In this document: positions 35,217-44,223 of the stretch, piece after piece
How the letters are laid out: the number at the start of each line of letters is the position of its first letter
How positions within the stretch are numbered: position 1 is the stretch's first letter
Assembly (NCBI GenBank): GCA_963779325.1
Contig: CAVZXS010000037.1
Span: 186,001 to 250,000 of the forward strand
Source: CAVZXS01 sp963779325
Lineage (GTDB): Bacteria; Bacteroidota; Bacteroidia; Chitinophagales; Chitinophagaceae
DNA length: 64,000 bases
Reading direction: 5' to 3'
Position numbers and translations under genes: made by a program
The notes under the pieces: generated by a model
Databases searched by the model: none
Told to the model about the DNA's origin: nothing
What the model saw: only the letters and a program-made list of their open reading frames with translations

Positions 35217-35368
35217 GGTAGTGTCTCAGTTTGAAATTTCCATTATAAATACTATTTGAACCACATAGGCACATAAGGCACAAAGAAGGAAACACATAGG
35301 GGTTTCTATGTGAAATCTATGTATCTATGTTCCTATGTGGTTCAACAATTTCAACCTGAGACTCTACC
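35217..35368. mobile_element. MITE-like element with target-site duplication
   Basis: Terminal inverted repeats of about 22 bases start ggtagtgtctcag at 35217 and end ctgagactctacc at 35368. About 18 of 21 inner positions match. Direct copies of gttgatta lie outside both ends (35209-35216 and 35369-35376), an 8-base target duplication. The 152-base element has no coding capacity. Its inside is a further hairpin of ccacatag and ctatgtgg words. It would need a transposase from elsewhere. Confidence 0.75.
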
Positions 35369-35596
35369 GTTGATTAGGGAACTTGCTGAGTATACACAAT
35401 AGTTATAATGAATGGCGTGCCCTCACCACCTCCGCACATAGCCGGGCCCGTTCGGTCGGGCTATCCGTTCCTACTCCTCCCGCCAAAGCCTGCGCACATA
35501 GCCACGCCTTTGGCGGATGCGGGACTGCTATCCCTCACGCAGTCGTTTATAGTTCAATGCCTTCGTTTTTTTATTCAACTTTTGCTTTTCATGCCG

Positions 35597-35614
35597 AGCC
35601 GATAGCTATCGGCT
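35597..35614. repeat. Perfect 18-base palindrome
   Basis: The sequence agccgatagctatcggct is its own reverse complement. It lies in the GC-rich intergenic block. No role is known, and a binding site or cruciform is possible. Confidence 0.5.
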
Positions 35615-35711
35615 ACACACCCAGCGCACAAAGGCCACGGTGAGACTCGGCTTGCAATGTTGCTTCTTCGGACACTTGTAAAGGAAGGAGAATCTGAAAT
35701 TTTGTGGACAA

Positions 35712-36122
35712 CTAACGAAAAAAAATAATGCCTGTAAATAATAATATAATCGGCAATAACATTGATATCATGAAATACGTTAAAAATAAGTTCCCTTTAT
35801 AAAACGGATATTTTTTTAATAATTTCACATAGCGCTGTTTCCAAAAAATCAGTAAATAGTTTAATCCTACGCATGGTAAAACGATTAAAACAAGAAAATC
35901 AATAACATTACTTAAACACTCGGGCAAAAAAGATAGATTGATTTCATAGAAGTAGTATCCAAAGAGATACTTTTGCACAACAATTGAAATTATTGCAAAA
36001 TTAAATGTCATAGCAATTGACATTGCTAACATACTTTTAGTATGCCAATCTTTTTGGTTGATCGGATGCATTCTTAATGCTTTAATGCAATCAACCCAAA
36101 TTCGATAGTACAGCCCAAACAT
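35712..36122 (-). CDS. Small unknown membrane protein
   Basis: This 136-residue protein has three hydrophobic helices (about 32-50, 72-92, 112-135) and a basic loop (FWKQRYVKLLKKYPFYKGN) between the last two. The N-terminus (MFGLYYRIWVDCIKALRMHPINQKDWH) is a short cytoplasmic helix. Similar small proteins with a motif like KxxPxNQKDW occur in Bacteroidota, but I do not recognise a function. The gene is alone, bounded on both sides by 600-base repeat-rich gaps, as if it were a separate accessory cassette. Confidence 0.6.
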   Translation of the reverse strand: MFGLYYRIWVDCIKALRMHPINQKDWHTKSMLAMSIAMTFNFAIISIVVQKYLFGYYFYEINLSFLPECLSNVIDFLVLIVLPCVGLNYLLIFWKQRYVKLLKKYPFYKGNLFLTYFMISMLLPIILLFTGIIFFR

Positions 36123-36735
36123 TATATGAATGTCGCTAAAATAATTGTCAAATCATTATAGCATTATTATTTTTTTATCAATACACTGTGGCTGATAGAA
36201 AAAGAATAACGCAGTAATTAGAACAATAGTCAAGTTTAGATATTTATAGGATTTGAAAATAGCCTGGAAATGTGCGGAAAATACAAAATCTTATACTTCA
36301 CTTTCGTTTCGAGTGTCCCAAAGATAAGGCTTGCGTAGCAGATGCTTCATTTCGCTGCGCTCATTCAGCATGACAGCGGGACGTGGTTTCTTTTGTTGAT
36401 ACGATCTGATTGCGTAGAGAATTTTATTTTTACTATTGTTCTTCATTTATAAACCTGCTACATTGCAAACAACCTCGTCCCTCTGTCATGCTGATACTGC
36501 CACCGGCGGTAGAAGCATCCGTTACGCCGATCTTCAAAAACCAAATTTCCTTATGTGATTTCTTGCGCAGGGTCGATACCTATCGAAGCTTCTTCTTGCA
36601 AGCTTGCTTCTTTGGATACTCAGAAAGAAAATAAGATAAAGCACTCTCACCAATATGTTCATAACCATTCATAAAATTTCCCCGGTCGCCTTTCTAATTT
36701 TCGTAACTTTCCTTATCATCTAAAATCATTCTGCT
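36123..36735. other. 613-base intergenic region with REP-like repeats
   Basis: This gap contains a REP-like pair. The first is cattcagcatgacagcggga near 36362-36381 with atgcttcatttcgctgcgctc before it. The opposite-sense gtcatgctgatactgcc is near 36486-36502. Near 36590-36620 a cttcttgcaagcttgcttctttgg block resembles DNA at 35649-35671. The iorA promoter should lie in the last 100 bases, where only a weak TAATTTTC box was seen. No gene was recognised. Confidence 0.5.
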
Positions 36736-37206
36736 ATGGCCAGTTACAATTTATCTATCAACGGAAAAACATATAAGGTGGATGCCGACCCCAAAATGCC
36801 CTTGCTCTGGGCCATCAGGGATCTTGCCAATCTTACCGGTACCAAGTACGGTTGTGGTATTGCACAATGCGGTGCCTGTACGGTTCACATGAACGGTGTG
36901 CCTGTAAGATCCTGTTCGGTTCCCGTCTCTGCCGCAGCAACGCAAAAAATTACCACCGTAGAGGGATTGTCAGAAAACAATAATCACCCCGTGCAACAGG
37001 CATGGATAACAGAGCAAGTGCCGCAATGCGGCTATTGCCAGAGCGGGCAAATCATGAGTGCCGTCGCGTTACTCAAAAAAAATCCTAACCCCACCGATCA
37101 AGATATAGATGCCGCTATGCAGGGAAATATTTGCCGTTGCGGTACCTATCCGCGTATTCGCAAAGCGATAAAGACCGCCGCTAAAATGATGACCAAATCT
37201 TTCTAA
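36736..37206 (+). CDS. iorA: Isoquinoline 1-oxidoreductase-type 2Fe-2S subunit
   Basis: This 156-residue small subunit carries two [2Fe-2S] clusters. One is plant-ferredoxin type, with C40, C45, C48 and C60 in YGCGIAQCGACTV and RSC. The other is in the helical domain, with C98, C101, C133 and C135 in PQCGYCQSGQ and NICRCGTYPRI. It passes electrons from the molybdenum site in the large subunit. The next gene encodes that subunit, 16 bases later. The xanthine-oxidase family is large, so the true substrate may be another N-heterocycle or an aldehyde. No FAD subunit is present, which fits the Ior type. Confidence 0.92.
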   Translation: MASYNLSINGKTYKVDADPKMPLLWAIRDLANLTGTKYGCGIAQCGACTVHMNGVPVRSCSVPVSAAATQKITTVEGLSENNNHPVQQAWITEQVPQCGYCQSGQIMSAVALLKKNPNPTDQDIDAAMQGNICRCGTYPRIRKAIKTAAKMMTKSF

Positions 37207-37222
37207 CTAAAAACTAATTGAC

Positions 37223-39395
37223 ATGAAATCCATTGATAAAAATTTATCCCGCAGAAATTTTATACGACTCACCGGTATGACCGGCGCTGCTTTAACTATC
37301 GGCTATGCTACTCCCCTTTGGGCAAAAAAAGCAGGCAACATACTTACAGCCGAAGCAGCTGATGCTTCCGGTATTGAACTGACTTCCTGGATATCGATTG
37401 ATAAAACAGGTAAGGTAACTATACTGAATCATCGTTCCGAAATGGGACAGGGTTCTTTCCAGTCGGTACCGCAGATCATTGCTGAAGAGTTGGAAGTAAA
37501 TCTGAATAATATAAATATTGTATTCGCACCCGGGCATCAGAGCAAATATGGAAGCCAGGTTACCGGCGGTAGCTCTACCGTTCGCGGATCGTACAAAAGA
37601 TTACTGCATACAGGCGCCACTGCAAGAGAAATGCTGATAGAAACAGCCGCTAAAAAATGGAACGTAAATAAATTGGAGTGTTACGCCGAAGAAGGAACGG
37701 TTATTCACCGCACAACCGGTAAAAAAATAGGCTATGGCGATTTGGTGGAAGATGCTGCTAAATTAACACCGCCAAAAATTGTACGTTTAAAAGACAGGGC
37801 TGATTATAAAATGATCGGTAAGCCATTGGTGCGGCAGGATAACCCGGATAAAATAAACGGTAAGGCCATTTTTGGATTAGATAAAAAAATACCGGGCATG
37901 TTGTATGCACAGGTAGAACGCAGTCCGCGGTTTCATGGTAAAGTAAAAAGCTTTGATGATACTGCCGCTAAAAAAATACCGGGTGTAAAACATGTTGTTA
38001 AAGTACAGATGCCGGTTTTTGCCGATCAACGTGAAGGTGTAGCGGTAGTAGCCGATTCTTTATGGGCCGCCATGCAGGGACGCAAAGCATTAAAAATAGA
38101 ATGGGATGACAGCGGTTTTGAACATATGAGTACGGAACAGTTGTATACCCGCATGAAGGAAGATTTAAAAAAAACCGGGCTATCACAACGAACCGGCGGC
38201 AATGCGGAAGCAGCTTTTCAAAGAGCTGATAAAAAAGTAGAGGCAATTTATGAAACGCCTTACGAATCACACAGTTGTATGGAACCGCTTTCTTGTGTTG
38301 CGCATTACCAAGATGACAAATGTGAAGTATGGGGGCCTATTCAGGCACCTGACTGGATACAAAAAGATTTAAGTGATCGGTTGAAAATGCCGGTAGAAAA
38401 AATTACCGTTAATATGACTTTCCTTGGTGGTGGTTTTGGCCGTAAAGCATTTACTGATTATACTGCGGAGGCTGTTTTAATTTCGAAAGAAATAAAAGCG
38501 CCGGTGCAGGTTGTATGGACCCGCGAAGATGATATGACGCAGGGACCTTTCAGACCCGGTGCGGTATACGAATGTAAAGGAGGATTGGATAAAGGCGGAA
38601 GTATAATGAGCTTTCGCCGCGAAGATGGCGGCGCAAAACATGAATCTTCAATGGACACCCAATCCTGATAAGTTTGCTTATAATGACAGCACTACTGAAG
38701 GTTTCCCCGAACATTATTTTCAATCGATACCGCATTACAGTTTTGCTGATATACCAACAGAATCGCCCATACCCGTTATGTGGTGGCGTTCTGTATATTC
38801 TTCTACCAATGGTTTTGCTTATGAAAGTTTTATAGATGAAATGGCTGCAGCAGCAGGAAAAGATCCTTTGGAGTTCAGGAAAAGTCATTTAGGCGGCGAA
38901 CGTTACAGAGCCGTATTGGAAATGCTGGAAGAAAAAACAAATTGGAAAACAAAGAGCAAGAATGACGGTTGGGGTATCGCCATTACGGAATGTTTTAAAA
39001 GTATAACCGGCGAGGCTGTTAAGGTATCTAAAAATGCGCAGGGCAAATTAAAAATTGATAAAGTAATTGCAGTGATGGATTGCGGCTGGTATGTAAACCC
39101 CGATATTATTCGGGCGCAGGTAGAAGGCAGTGTGATTATGGCCCTTGGTGCTGCCGTTACGCATGAAACACATTTTAAGGACGGTAAAGCGGTAGAAACA
39201 AATTTTCATCAATACAAAATGCCGCGCATAAATGATATTGGTGAAATAGAAGTACACATAATAGAAAATGATGAACAACCCGGCGGTGTAGGCGAACCGG
39301 GACTTCCACCATTTGCACCCGCATTATGTAATGCTATTTTTAATTTAACCGGCAAACGGATTCGCAAACTGCCGTTTAATATAGCTGAGGTTTAA
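37223..39395 (+). pseudogene. iorB: IorB-type molybdopterin-binding large subunit, frameshifted
   Basis: This is the Moco-binding catalytic subunit, about 724 residues once corrected. It starts with a twin-arginine signal (LSRRNFIRLTGMTGAAL), so the mature enzyme is periplasmic or membrane-facing. Moco-binding motifs are visible: SEMGQGSFQSVPQIIAEEL, VTGGSSTVRGS, FLGGGFGRKAFTDY and the C-terminal PGGVGEPGLPPFAPALCNAI with the catalytic glutamate. Near 38635 one surplus base in gcaaaaca breaks the frame. The second frame resumes at MNLQWTPNPDKF. The 2173-base span is one over a multiple of three. A terminator follows. Confidence 0.9.
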
Positions 39396-39788
39396 TACTA
39401 TTATTGTTTAAATGTAAGTTGGCATATTTTATTTTGCCTGTTGCTCTTATTGCAAAGTGTTTTTAAATAACAAGAAGCCGTCTCATAAATAAATGAGTCG
39501 GTTTTTTTTTGTTGGTGCTTTGAGCCGGTCGTTTTTGGGGTTTATATTTTACTGTTGATCAACCGGCATCGGGTTTTAAAAAAGAAGGGAAAGCTGCTTT
39601 TTGGCTGCCCGCCTTAAGTTCAGATTATAGTAATTGTAATAGACGGGCGGTACTTGATGTTACATTTCCGGGCCGAGTGGTAAGTTCTCATCAGTTTTTT
39701 AGGCATTGTGATGAAAATGAACCTTTTACTATTACTAAGAATTTGATTATGCAGCAGTATTTTGTATTTCTCATTCAACGACCATAAA
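39396..39788. other. Convergent intergenic region after iorB
   Basis: This 393-base gap lies between the ends of iorB and rimO. It holds the iorAB terminator at 39476-39510. The remainder has no recognisable gene. A 66-residue minus-strand open frame (39620-39820) merely runs past the rimO end and has no family features. Confidence 0.45.
39476..39510 (+). terminator. Terminator of iorAB
   Basis: The stem ccgtctcat at 39478-39486 pairs with atgagtcgg at 39493-39501, with one internal mismatch and a 6-base loop. A run of nine T follows directly. It is a typical Rho-independent terminator, 83 bases beyond the iorB stop. Confidence 0.85.
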
Positions 39789-41096
39789 TTAAACCACCTC
39801 TCCTTCCAAATCGTAATCAAATGCTTTGGTAATTTTTACGGTTATAAAATCGCCGATAGGTAATTTTTTATCGGAATGAATAACCACTTCATTGTCTACT
39901 TCCACGCTGTCAAACTCGGTGCGACCCAGGTAACGACCGGCTTCTTTTTTATCAATCAGCGTTTTAAAAACATTGCCAACCTTTTGCTGATTTAATTCAA
40001 AAGATATTTCCTGTTGCGTTTCCATAATATCCTGCGCCCTGCGGTCTTTTTCTTCCAGCGGAATATCATCTTCCATATCATAGGCTGACGTGCCTTCTTC
40101 GTGCGAATAAGGGAAGATACCTACCCTGTCAAGCTTTTGTTTTTGCAAAAATAGTTTAAGCTCATCTACATCATCCTGCGTTTCACCGGGGAAACCGGCA
40201 ATTAATGTAGTGCGTAAACAAATACCCGGTACTTTTTCTCTTACCACTACAATCAATTCTTCCATCTCCTCTCTTGTAATCTGACGTTTCATAGCTTTCA
40301 GCATATTATTGGCTGCGTGTTGCAGGGGCATGTCTAAGTAATTACAAATATTCTCTCTCTCCCGCATTACATCCAAAATCTCCAGCGGAAACTTATGCGG
40401 GTAAGCATAATGCAGGCGAATCCAATGCAAACCTTTTATATCGGCCAGCCGATGTAAAAGATCGGGCAACATTCTTTTTTTATAAATATCCAAACCATAA
40501 TAAGTAAGCTCCTGGGCTATCAACATAATTTCTTTCACGCCTCTTTTTACCAAGCCCTCCGCTTCCTTTATAATTTCCTCTATGCTTTTACTTACATGCT
40601 GACCACGCATGAGAGGTATAGCGCAAAAAGCGCAGGTACGATTACAACCTTCGGATATTTTTAAATAAGCATAGTGTTGCGGGGTAGCCAAAAAACGCTC
40701 GCCCAATAACTCCGATTTATAATCGGCGTCAAACTGTTTTAATATCAACGGCAATTCCATAGTGCCGAAATAGGCATCCACTTCAGGTATTTCGATTTCT
40801 AAGTTTTGTTTATACCGTTCACTTAAGCAACCGGTCACGAATACTTTGTCCAATTTACCTCTCCGCTTCAGTTCTACCTGTTCCAGGATAGTATTAACGC
40901 TTTCTTCCTTGGCTTTTTCAATAAAACCGCAGGTATTTACTACTACTATATTATGATCTCTTTTTTTATTCTCGTGTACTACGTCAATCTCATTGGCCAT
41001 CAGTTGCCCGCTCAGTACTTCACTGTCCACCATGTTCTTGCTGCACCCGAGAGTAATGATATTGACTTTGTCTTTTTTGAGTGTTTTTGTCTTCAT
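39789..41096 (-). CDS. rimO: Ribosomal protein S12 methylthiotransferase
   Basis: RimO adds a methylthio group to an aspartate of ribosomal protein S12. The start is the ATG at 41096 (MKTKTLKKDKVNIITLGCSKN). The 24-codon extension upstream overlaps the promoter. The 435-residue protein has the N-terminal cluster-binding domain (TLGCSKNMVDSE, VVNTCGFIEKAKEES, VFVTGCLSERY), the radical-SAM CNRTCAFCAIP, and a C-terminal TRAM domain that binds S12. A -7 box TACCTTTG (41115-41108, minus strand) lies 12 bases before the ATG, so the leader must be extremely short. The frame is intact. Confidence 0.96.
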   Translation of the reverse strand: MKTKTLKKDKVNIITLGCSKNMVDSEVLSGQLMANEIDVVHENKKRDHNIVVVNTCGFIEKAKEESVNTILEQVELKRRGKLDKVFVTGCLSERYKQNLEIEIPEVDAYFGTMELPLILKQFDADYKSELLGERFLATPQHYAYLKISEGCNRTCAFCAIPLMRGQHVSKSIEEIIKEAEGLVKRGVKEIMLIAQELTYYGLDIYKKRMLPDLLHRLADIKGLHWIRLHYAYPHKFPLEILDVMRERENICNYLDMPLQHAANNMLKAMKRQITREEMEELIVVVREKVPGICLRTTLIAGFPGETQDDVDELKLFLQKQKLDRVGIFPYSHEEGTSAYDMEDDIPLEEKDRRAQDIMETQQEISFELNQQKVGNVFKTLIDKKEAGRYLGRTEFDSVEVDNEVVIHSDKKLPIGDFITVKITKAFDYDLEGEVV

Positions 41097-41107
41097 AATC
41101 AATGCGG

Positions 41108-41115
41108 CAAAGGTA
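41108..41115 (-). promoter_or_regulatory. Likely -7 box for rimO
   Basis: The minus strand reads TACCTTTG here, matching TAnnTTTG, and the rimO ATG starts 12 bases downstream. This supports the shorter RimO start. A -33 element is not evident. The same octamer precedes pruA and ribBA. Confidence 0.5.
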
Positions 41116-41204
41116 ATACCAAATGAGTTAGTATTGTGTTGCCACTTTATTCCGGGATAACTGAACAATTATAATTCCTTTAAGATGTTGTGCCAAAATA
41201 ATTA

Positions 41205-41607
41205 ATGACTTTTGCGACCACCATCCTACAGCTTAACAAAATACAAAAATGGTACGACAGCCACCATATCTTCAGTATTGGTGAACTGACTCTTTCGGGG
41301 GGCATTTATTGGCTGAAAGGAACCAATGGAGCAGGTAAATCAACTTTTTTAAAAATGCTTGCCGGTCTCATTCCGTTTAAGGGAGATATTTTTATTGATG
41401 AGAGTATATCTATCCGCAAAGACCCGGTTCATTATCGCCGGCTTTTGAATCATGCCGAAGCCGAACCTGCTTTACTTCTTTTTTAACCGGCAATGAATTG
41501 ATTGATTTTGTACTCAATATTTAAAAAAAAGGAGCCGTGAGCAGGCGGATGAAATCAGGAATATTTTAAACATTGATAATTACCTGCAAAATACCCGTTT
41601 ACTTTAA
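41205..41607 (+). pseudogene. Decayed ABC-transporter ATP-binding protein
   Basis: The first 90 codons (TTILQLNKIQKWYDSHHIFSIGELTLSGGIYWLKG) contain a Walker A motif, GTNGAGKSTFLKMLAGLIPF, so this was an ABC ATPase. Near 41475 the frame breaks in a T-run. A shifted frame reads TSFLTGNELIDFVLNI, then stop, and a further shift reads REQADEIRNILNIDNYLQNTRLL, then stop. The signature LSGGQ and Walker B regions are missing. At least two frame breaks and a truncation make it non-functional. Its 3' end meets the convergent unknown gene. Confidence 0.85.
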
Positions 41608-41869
41608 GTTTAAAGAAATTCCTATTTGTTTCCGGATTAAATAAATAAAAATGGCATTCATGACCAACAGCAAGAATATTGTCAACAACCTTAGCTTTTT
41701 TAAAAGGACTGTATTCGTTTTTAATTTCAAATACAGAAACCGATATACTATAATCCTCTTGCAGAATTAAATACGCTTGTCCTTTTAATTCAAATGAGTC
41801 AGCCCCTGAGATGATTCTCACTTCTTCAGTATAATCCTTGGGGAGAGTTACAGCAAATCTCCAACGCAT
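41555..41869 (-). CDS. Unknown cytoplasmic protein, probably C-terminally truncated
   Basis: This 104-residue protein is not recognised by function. It is beta-rich (FAVTLPKDYTEEVRIISGADSFELKGQAYLILQEDYSISVSVFEIK, VGHECHFYLFNPETNRNFFKLKVNGYF), with no signal peptide or membrane helix. The pattern HFYLFNPETNxNFxxLKVxGYF suggests a longer propeller-like or immunity-like protein. The frame ends within remnant ABC-ATPase DNA (last residues AGNYQCLKYS), so the native C-terminus has probably been lost by a deletion joining the two. I would treat it as a possibly broken gene. Confidence 0.45.
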   Translation of the reverse strand: MRWRFAVTLPKDYTEEVRIISGADSFELKGQAYLILQEDYSISVSVFEIKNEYSPFKKAKVVDNILAVGHECHFYLFNPETNRNFFKLKVNGYFAGNYQCLKYS

Positions 41870-41963
41870 ACTTTATTCAATAGTTTAATTATAAATTATT
41901 AATTGATTTTTAATTGATGCTGTTTTTTTTAAAAAAAGTTTTAGTAGTACAAAATAATACAAA

Positions 41964-42502
41964 ATGATCGGCAAAGAATTTTTGATAACCGCTATGAAGC
42001 GGGTAAAATATTATAAAGACCCCGGCGATAAAACCTTTGAGCAATTGGCCGACAAAGATTTTCATTCAATTCAACAGCCAATCAAACAGCATTGCAGTTT
42101 TCTTTCAGCATATGGCCGGTAATATGCTGAGCCGCCGGACTAATTTTTTAACCGAAGACTGAGAAAAAGAATGGCGCGACAGGGACGACGAATTTGAAAT
42201 ACATGATTATACTAAACCTCAGTTGCTTGATCTGTGGGAAAAAGGCCGCAGCTGTTTTTTAAATACGAAGGAAACACAGCAGGAAGATTATTTGATGAAG
42301 ACCGTTCATATACACCGTGAGCCGTTCTCTGTAATTGATGCCGTTAACCGACAATTGGCCCACTACCCTACCATATTGGTCAAATTATTTACATCGCGAG
42401 AATAATTAAGGACAAGAATTGGAAAATTTATCAATTCCGAAAAGAGACTCTCAACATTATAATACAGGTAATGCTGTAAAATATCCTGCCAAAAAAATTT
42501 GA
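41964..42502 (+). pseudogene. Decayed DinB/DUF1572-type gene
   Basis: Pieces of one protein appear in three frames: MIGKEFLITAMKRVKYYKDPGDKTFEQLADKDFH, then FNSQSNSIAVFFQHMAGNMLSRRTNFLTED, and WRDRDDEFEIHDYTKPQLLDLWEKG with EPFSVIDAVNRQLAHYP. These follow the order of DinB-like four-helix metal-binding proteins of the DUF1572 kind, where QHMAGNM and QLAHY hold the metal histidines. There is a frame shift near 42072, an in-frame TGA after TED (a glycine in the expected protein) and a further shift after AHYP. With both nonsense and frame damage, this looks like true decay. Confidence 0.8.
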
Positions 42503-42536
42503 TTCGCAATTATTTAAGCATGTTATTAAACGCCTG

Positions 42537-42567
42537 TTTGCTGTACGGGAATTTATATTTACATTTG
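42537..42567 (+). promoter_or_regulatory. Consensus promoter of the 42602-43246 barrel gene
   Basis: TTTG at 42537-42540, a 19-base spacer, and TACATTTG at 42560-42567 match the Bacteroidota consensus exactly (TTTG-N19-TAnnTTTG). The ATG is 34 bases after the -7 box. It is the best promoter match I found in the window. Confidence 0.85.
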
Positions 42568-42601
42568 CCCCCTTTACAAATACGCAACCAATACATATTG
42601 C

Positions 42602-43246
42602 ATGAAAAAAACAATTTTAACGCTTACCGTACTCTTCTTTACTACGGCCCTTTTTGCGCAGGTAAATTTCATGCTGTTTGGCGGCCCGCAGGCTGCATCG
42701 GCCAAGTTCACTGTAAAAGATGTAAAACAAAATACGAGTTATAAGTTTGGTTTTCACCTGGGTGTTGGCGCTAAAGTTCCCATACAACCTAACTTAGCAT
42801 TTGCACCCTCCGCTTTTTACAGTTTGAAAGGATATAATGTAGATTTTAACCGACCAAGCCAATTGCCTGATGTATTGGCCAAAGACAACAGCACAAGCAT
42901 ACATACTGCACAACTGAATTTTTTATTCCAGGTCGATTTTAAAACAAAACCCAATCATATCTTCATCCGCTTCGGACCTTCGTTGGATTTTGGTCTGTTC
43001 GGTAAAGAAAAATACAATACGGCAACCGGCAGTGTAAGCAGAAATATGGTTTTTAGTTTTGGCGATTACGGTATTTTTGGCGCCAACGGCGAACTGCATT
43101 TGGGTTATGAAAAAGAAAATAATTTCTCTATTTATGCAGCTTACTCACATGGTATTGCCAGTATCAGCAATGTGGATGAAGGCCCGAAAATTTTTCATCG
43201 TGTATTCGGATTAACTTTCGGAAAGTATTTGACAAAGAGGCTTTAA
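42602..43246 (+). CDS. PorT-family outer-membrane beta-barrel protein
   Basis: This 214-residue protein has a signal peptide (MKKTILTLTVLFFTTALFAQ) and then a small outer-membrane barrel: VNFMLFGGPQAASAKF, FGFHLGVGAKVPIQPNLAFAPSAFYSLKGY, AQLNFLFQVDFKT, HIFIRFGPSLDFGLFG. It ends in a strand with a C-terminal FGLTFGKYL. Function is unknown, and it is one of four similar barrels in the window (also 7508, 8355 and 17659). It has its own consensus promoter. The convergent lipoprotein gene ends 17 bases downstream. Confidence 0.83.
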   Translation: MKKTILTLTVLFFTTALFAQVNFMLFGGPQAASAKFTVKDVKQNTSYKFGFHLGVGAKVPIQPNLAFAPSAFYSLKGYNVDFNRPSQLPDVLAKDNSTSIHTAQLNFLFQVDFKTKPNHIFIRFGPSLDFGLFGKEKYNTATGSVSRNMVFSFGDYGIFGANGELHLGYEKENNFSIYAAYSHGIASISNVDEGPKIFHRVFGLTFGKYLTKRL

Positions 43247-43263
43247 AAAATAAGTCAATAATT

Positions 43264-44223
43264 TTATTGCTGATATCTCAACACTGAACCGCCCGCCGTA
43301 CCGGCCCAACCGTGATTAGCATCTGTAAAATGAAGTTCGATAAACGAATCGTCGCCCAGTGTAACTGCTTTTTGCCATGTTGCCCCGCCATCAGTAGTTT
43401 TAAGTAAATATTTGCCGTCAGTTATATATCCAAGGTTGTCGTTTATAAATTGTATATCATGGTATGTTGATGAACCTGTATATACCACACTCCAGGTAAT
43501 TCCTCCATCCGTCGTTTTACTGACTTTCATATTATCCGCAATGTAACCGCGATTACTATCAGTAAAAAATAAAGAAGGTGCAGAAGAACCGGGGACGAAA
43601 CTTCCTGTAGTATTAACTGTTTGCCAAGACAAGCCACCGTCTATTGTTTTGTACAAGCCGCTGCTGCTGATAATCCAACCGGTTTGTTCATTTATAAACT
43701 GAAGTGATTTATAATCACCTGAGGAGTTAAATTGAAACCCCTTTGACCAAGTAGCTCCACCATCAGCGGATTTCCATAAATACCGGCCTGCTGCATACAC
43801 TATGTTGCTGTTTACACAATAAACGTCCTTGATATCAAAATCGGTTACTTGTACACTGTCAAAACTTTGACCGCTATTTTTTGTAAAAAAGATTTTATTG
43901 TGATTTTGTCCAATAAAAACAGCATGGTTTTCACTGCTCATAGCAATATTTATAAAACCGCCCCCGGCTGTTTGGTGAACTTTTTGCCAATCCGTTCCGC
44001 CATTCGATGTTTTAAAAATCGAAGATGATGATACAGCAAACCCCGTAATATTATTTATAAAGTAAACATCGGATACCGTTGATTCGGGGCTAATTGTCTT
44101 TTTTGTCCAGCCGGCAGTGAGCGTATCTTCCGGAACAGGTGGAGGGGTCGGAGTTTTATCTTTTTTACAAGAAGAAAAAAGAATAACAATAAAAGCGAAA
44201 GCAGGTACGATTTTTTTAAACAT
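43264..44223 (-). CDS. Lipoprotein with YCF48/BNR-type propeller repeats
   Basis: This 319-residue protein has a lipoprotein signal (MFKKIVPAFAFIVILFSSC, lipidated cysteine at 19) and a proline-rich linker (KTPTPPPVPED). The rest is five or six copies of a blade repeat ending in TxDGGxTW-like turns: TSNGGTDWQ, SADGGATWSK, TIDGGLSWQ, TTDGGITWS, TTDGGATWQ. Such BNR/YCF48-like repeats fold as a beta-propeller. In YCF48 they help photosystem assembly, but in Bacteroidota lipoproteins the role is unknown. It is probably periplasmic or surface-anchored. Confidence 0.85.
   Translation of the reverse strand: MFKKIVPAFAFIVILFSSCKKDKTPTPPPVPEDTLTAGWTKKTISPESTVSDVYFINNITGFAVSSSSIFKTSNGGTDWQKVHQTAGGGFINIAMSSENHAVFIGQNHNKIFFTKNSGQSFDSVQVTDFDIKDVYCVNSNIVYAAGRYLWKSADGGATWSKGFQFNSSGDYKSLQFINEQTGWIISSSGLYKTIDGGLSWQTVNTTGSFVPGSSAPSLFFTDSNRGYIADNMKVSKTTDGGITWSVVYTGSSTYHDIQFINDNLGYITDGKYLLKTTDGGATWQKAVTLGDDSFIELHFTDANHGWAGTAGGSVLRYQQ

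Larger units (their letters stand above)
35102..35711. other. 610-base intergenic region with mobile and palindromic repeats
   Basis: This gap contains the MITE-like element at 35217-35368, then a GC-rich block (35400-35680). The block has inverted arms ccgccaaag/ctttggcgg (35480-35488, 35508-35516) and a perfect 18-base palindrome at 35597-35614. An 86-residue open frame (35383-35643) crosses it but is low-complexity and repeat-made, so I do not call it a gene. The end of the block, cttgcaatgttgcttcttcgg, resembles DNA near 36597-36617. Confidence 0.5.

Noticed and set aside
35383..35643. 86-residue open frame
   Set aside because: It is proline- and serine-rich, made of palindromic repeats, has no ribosome site, and overlaps another long frame in a different phase.
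28434..39395. Dismissing all broken frames in the Moco island as sequence error
   Set aside because: Error remains possible, but nearby conserved genes (rimO, ribBA) are intact and the adjacent DinB gene has an in-frame TGA as well as indels, so real decay is kept open.
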